NCBI GenBank assembly: GCA_947453375.1
Contig: CANGGT010000003.1
Span: forward strand, 1 to 55,987
Origin: Planctomycetaceae bacterium
Lineage (GTDB): Bacteria; Planctomycetota; Planctomycetia; Pirellulales; UBA1268
Direction: 5' to 3'
Length of the DNA: 55,987 bases
Numbering within the stretch: the stretch's first letter is position 1; the number at the start of each line of letters is the position of its first letter. The position numbers were made by a program, and so were the translations under genes. Below the pieces are notes generated by a model that worked only from the letters and a program-made list of their open reading frames with translations, was not told where the DNA came from and did no database searches. Positions 54,382 to 55,987 of this stretch are shown here, one piece after another.

Positions 54382-55224
54382 TCAGCCGCCGAGCTTCCAG
54401 TTCTCGACGCGCTTCACCTCGAGGCCGGCCGACTTGGCCAGTTGGCCGACGGTCTGCTTGTCGTCTTTGACGAACGGCTGCTCGAGAAGGACGCACTGGC
54501 TGAAGAAGTTGCGCAGCCGCCCCTCGATCATCTTCGCGATGATGTTCTCGGGCTTCCCTTCGCCGCGGGCCGCCTCGGTGAGGATCTCGCGTTCCTTGGC
54601 CACGGCCTCGGGATCGAGATCTTCCTTCGTGATCGCCTGCGGTGCGAGGGCGACGACGTGCATCGAGATGTCCTTGGCGACGGTTGCCGCGTCTGGGCCG
54701 GCCGTCTTCCCTGCGATCTCGACGATCGCTGCCTTCGAGCCGTCGTGGTGGGCGTAGCCACCACACGGCGCGTCGATCCGGCAGATGCGGGCGAGGTCGA
54801 ACACTTCGCGCATCCGGTTGAAGAGATCGTCCTTGATCTCCGCGAGCGTCTTGTCGGGGTGGGCGTGGCTCTTCTGAGCGAGGAGATCGGCAGGGGTCTT
54901 CGCGCCAGGGCCGAGGGCGAGGGTCGTGGCGATGTCTTCCGCGAGTGCCTTGAAGTCGGGGCTGTTGGCCACCGGTGCGCTCTCGCACTTCAGCTCAATG
55001 ATCGTGCCGACGTTCTTCGAGGGATCGGCGTAAACCGCCAGACGCCCGGTCGAGGTTTCACGGTCAGCCCGCATGGCCTGCGTCTTCACGCCCTGCTTGC
55101 GGAGCCACTCCACCGCCTGCTCGGTGTTGCCGCCGCACTCCTGGAGGGCCTTCTTGCATTCCATCATTGGCAGTCCGGTCTTGTCCCGGAGTGCCATGAC
55201 CGCTGCTGCCGTGATCTCTGCCAT
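54382..55224 (-). CDS. Elongation factor Ts
   Basis: Exchanges GDP on EF-Tu during translation. 280 residues. The N-terminal UBA-like motif [20 protein letters not shown], then [13 protein letters not shown], and later [20 protein letters not shown] and [20 protein letters not shown] are typical. The strong SD GGAAGGAG precedes the ATG. Between rpsB and pyrH, as in most bacteria. Confidence 0.97.
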   Translation of the reverse strand: MAEITAAAVMALRDKTGLPMMECKKALQECGGNTEQAVEWLRKQGVKTQAMRADRETSTGRLAVYADPSKNVGTIIELKCESAPVANSPDFKALAEDIATTLALGPGAKTPADLLAQKSHAHPDKTLAEIKDDLFNRMREVFDLARICRIDAPCGGYAHHDGSKAAIVEIAGKTAGPDAATVAKDISMHVVALAPQAITKEDLDPEAVAKEREILTEAARGEGKPENIIAKMIEGRLRNFFSQCVLLEQPFVKDDKQTVGQLAKSAGLEVKRVENWKLGG

Positions 55225-55386
55225 GGAAAAAGCTCCTTCCAGAAATGGACGTGGAAAAGGGTGCGATTCCGGACCGGTTCATGAGCCATTCGCTCCGACC
55301 CGAACCGGAACGGGACGACCGGCGAAGCGCCCTGATCGCGGGGCGCTCCAGCCGGCCGTCGGAGAACACGAAGACTGAGAAGACCT

Positions 55387-55412
55387 GGCTCCCCGGACAT
55401 GCCGAGGGAGCC
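55387..55412 (-). promoter_or_regulatory. Hairpin between rpsB and tsf
   Basis: GGCTCCCCGG-ACATG-CCGAGGGAGCC stem with one mismatch, 13 bases after the rpsB stop in the 200-base gap. There is no clear U-tract; perhaps an attenuator or RNA-processing site. Confidence 0.4.
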
Positions 55413-55425
55413 GGCCCGCGGCCGA

Positions 55426-55987
55426 TCAGGTCTTCGGCGGACGGGGAGCGGCCCGCTTGGCGACATTCGAACGGGCCTTCGGCGCCGACTTGCCGTCGAC
55501 GTCAGCGCCCTCCGCGGCAGCCTGAGCGTCGGCGGAAGTGTTGACCTTCCCCTCGAGGATCGCGTCGGCAAGCCGAGCGGCAACCAGTTCGATCGAGCGG
55601 ATCGAGTCGTCGTTGCCGGGGATCGGCAGATCGACCAGATCGGGATCGCAGTCGGTGTCGATCAGAGCCACCGTCGTGATGCCCATCTTGCGGGCTTCGC
55701 TGACGGCGTTCTTTTCCTTCTTCGGATCGAACACGACGAGGCACTCGGGGAGCCGCGACAGAGTGCGGATGCCACCAAGATTGCGCTCCATCTTGCGGAA
55801 CTCGCGCCGCAGCGACGACTGCATCTTCTTGGAATAGGCACCGAACTCGTCCGACGGCATGAGCTTCTCGAGTTGCTCCAGACGCGCCAGCCGGTTGCGG
55901 ATCGTGCGGAAGTTGGTGAGCGTCCCGCCGAGCCAGCGGTCGGAAACGTAAGGCATGCCGCAGCGGGCCGCCTCACGAGCGACAGCC
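55426..55987 (-). CDS. 30S ribosomal protein S2, 5' end outside the window
   Basis: The last 186 codons are present. Landmarks: [96 protein letters not shown]. The tail after the S2 core is a Lys/Ala-rich extension (about 30 residues: [18 protein letters not shown]). rpsB-tsf-pyrH is the usual gene order. Confidence 0.97.
   Translation of the reverse strand, partial: AVAREAARCGMPYVSDRWLGGTLTNFRTIRNRLARLEQLEKLMPSDEFGAYSKKMQSSLRREFRKMERNLGGIRTLSRLPECLVVFDPKKEKNAVSEARKMGITTVALIDTDCDPDLVDLPIPGNDDSIRSIELVAARLADAILEGKVNTSADAQAAAEGADVDGKSAPKARSNVAKRAAPRPPKT

Overview
The window is high-GC bacterial chromosome from a planctomycete, most likely of the Pirellulales/Rhodopirellula type. This is inferred from hallmark families: a YTV-repeat cell-surface protein, a DUF1559 prepilin-like protein, a DUF1592/DUF1588 plus DUF1552 pair, a PEP-CTERM protein, an ECF sigma gene next to a Ser/Thr kinase gene, and several very large low-complexity secreted proteins. 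I see no rRNA, tRNA, CRISPR array, insertion sequence or phage gene. About 37 genes are supported. Many starts were moved from the longest reading frame, using Shine-Dalgarno (SD) sites, signal peptides and promoters.

Layout. 1-4 kb: a sialate O-acetylesterase-like enzyme, a small SGNH hydrolase and an unknown membrane protein. 4.4-14.3 kb: a cell-surface block with the 805-residue YTV protein, MscL, an NTF2-like secreted protein, a 1049-residue Gly/Met/Asn-rich TPR protein and a PEP-CTERM protein with its own strong promoter and terminator. 14.4-18.4 kb: DUF2237, MiaE, a P1B-type metal ATPase and an LRAT-like protein. 18.6-23.4 kb: membrane Ser/Thr kinase, ECF sigma factor and an S41 protease. 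23.8-26.8 kb: type III glutamine synthetase overlapping rsmG. 26.9-32.6 kb: cytochrome/PA14/DUF1592 protein with DUF1552 partner, a LarA-like protein and a Cys-rich secreted protein. 32.6-38.2 kb: DASS anion symporter, PPDK and GldA. 38.3-46.4 kb: a compact minus-strand six-gene ABC transporter unit. 46.4-56 kb: frr, an alpha/beta hydrolase, an APC-type permease, a small membrane protein, a DUF1559 protein, then pyrH, tsf and the 3' part of rpsB.

The most unusual object is the last gene of the ABC unit (38333-41575, minus strand). One uninterrupted frame of 1080 codons joins an ABC-2 (NatB-type) permease, a CPBP/CAAX-type intramembrane protease and a complete prokaryotic ionotropic-glutamate-receptor-like channel. 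The channel is a split periplasmic ligand-binding domain interrupted by TM-pore-TM. Its pore carries a Gly-Cys-Asp-Asp sequence where GluR0-like channels have Gly-Tyr-Gly-Asp. A good internal SD with a GTG start lies just before the channel part, so the fusion, a separate channel, or both could be made. The three ATPases, two further permeases and this fusion overlap or nearly abut, so they are probably co-expressed as an envelope-stress or efflux/sensing module. That function is inference.

Other structural points: the usual rpsB-tsf-pyrH-frr order is split by about 6.5 kb of unrelated genes, and frr appears to have its own promoter. Several hairpins sit at instructive places: over both stop codons of a convergent pair, at the glnN/rsmG GTGA overlap, and right against the start of the DASS symporter gene.
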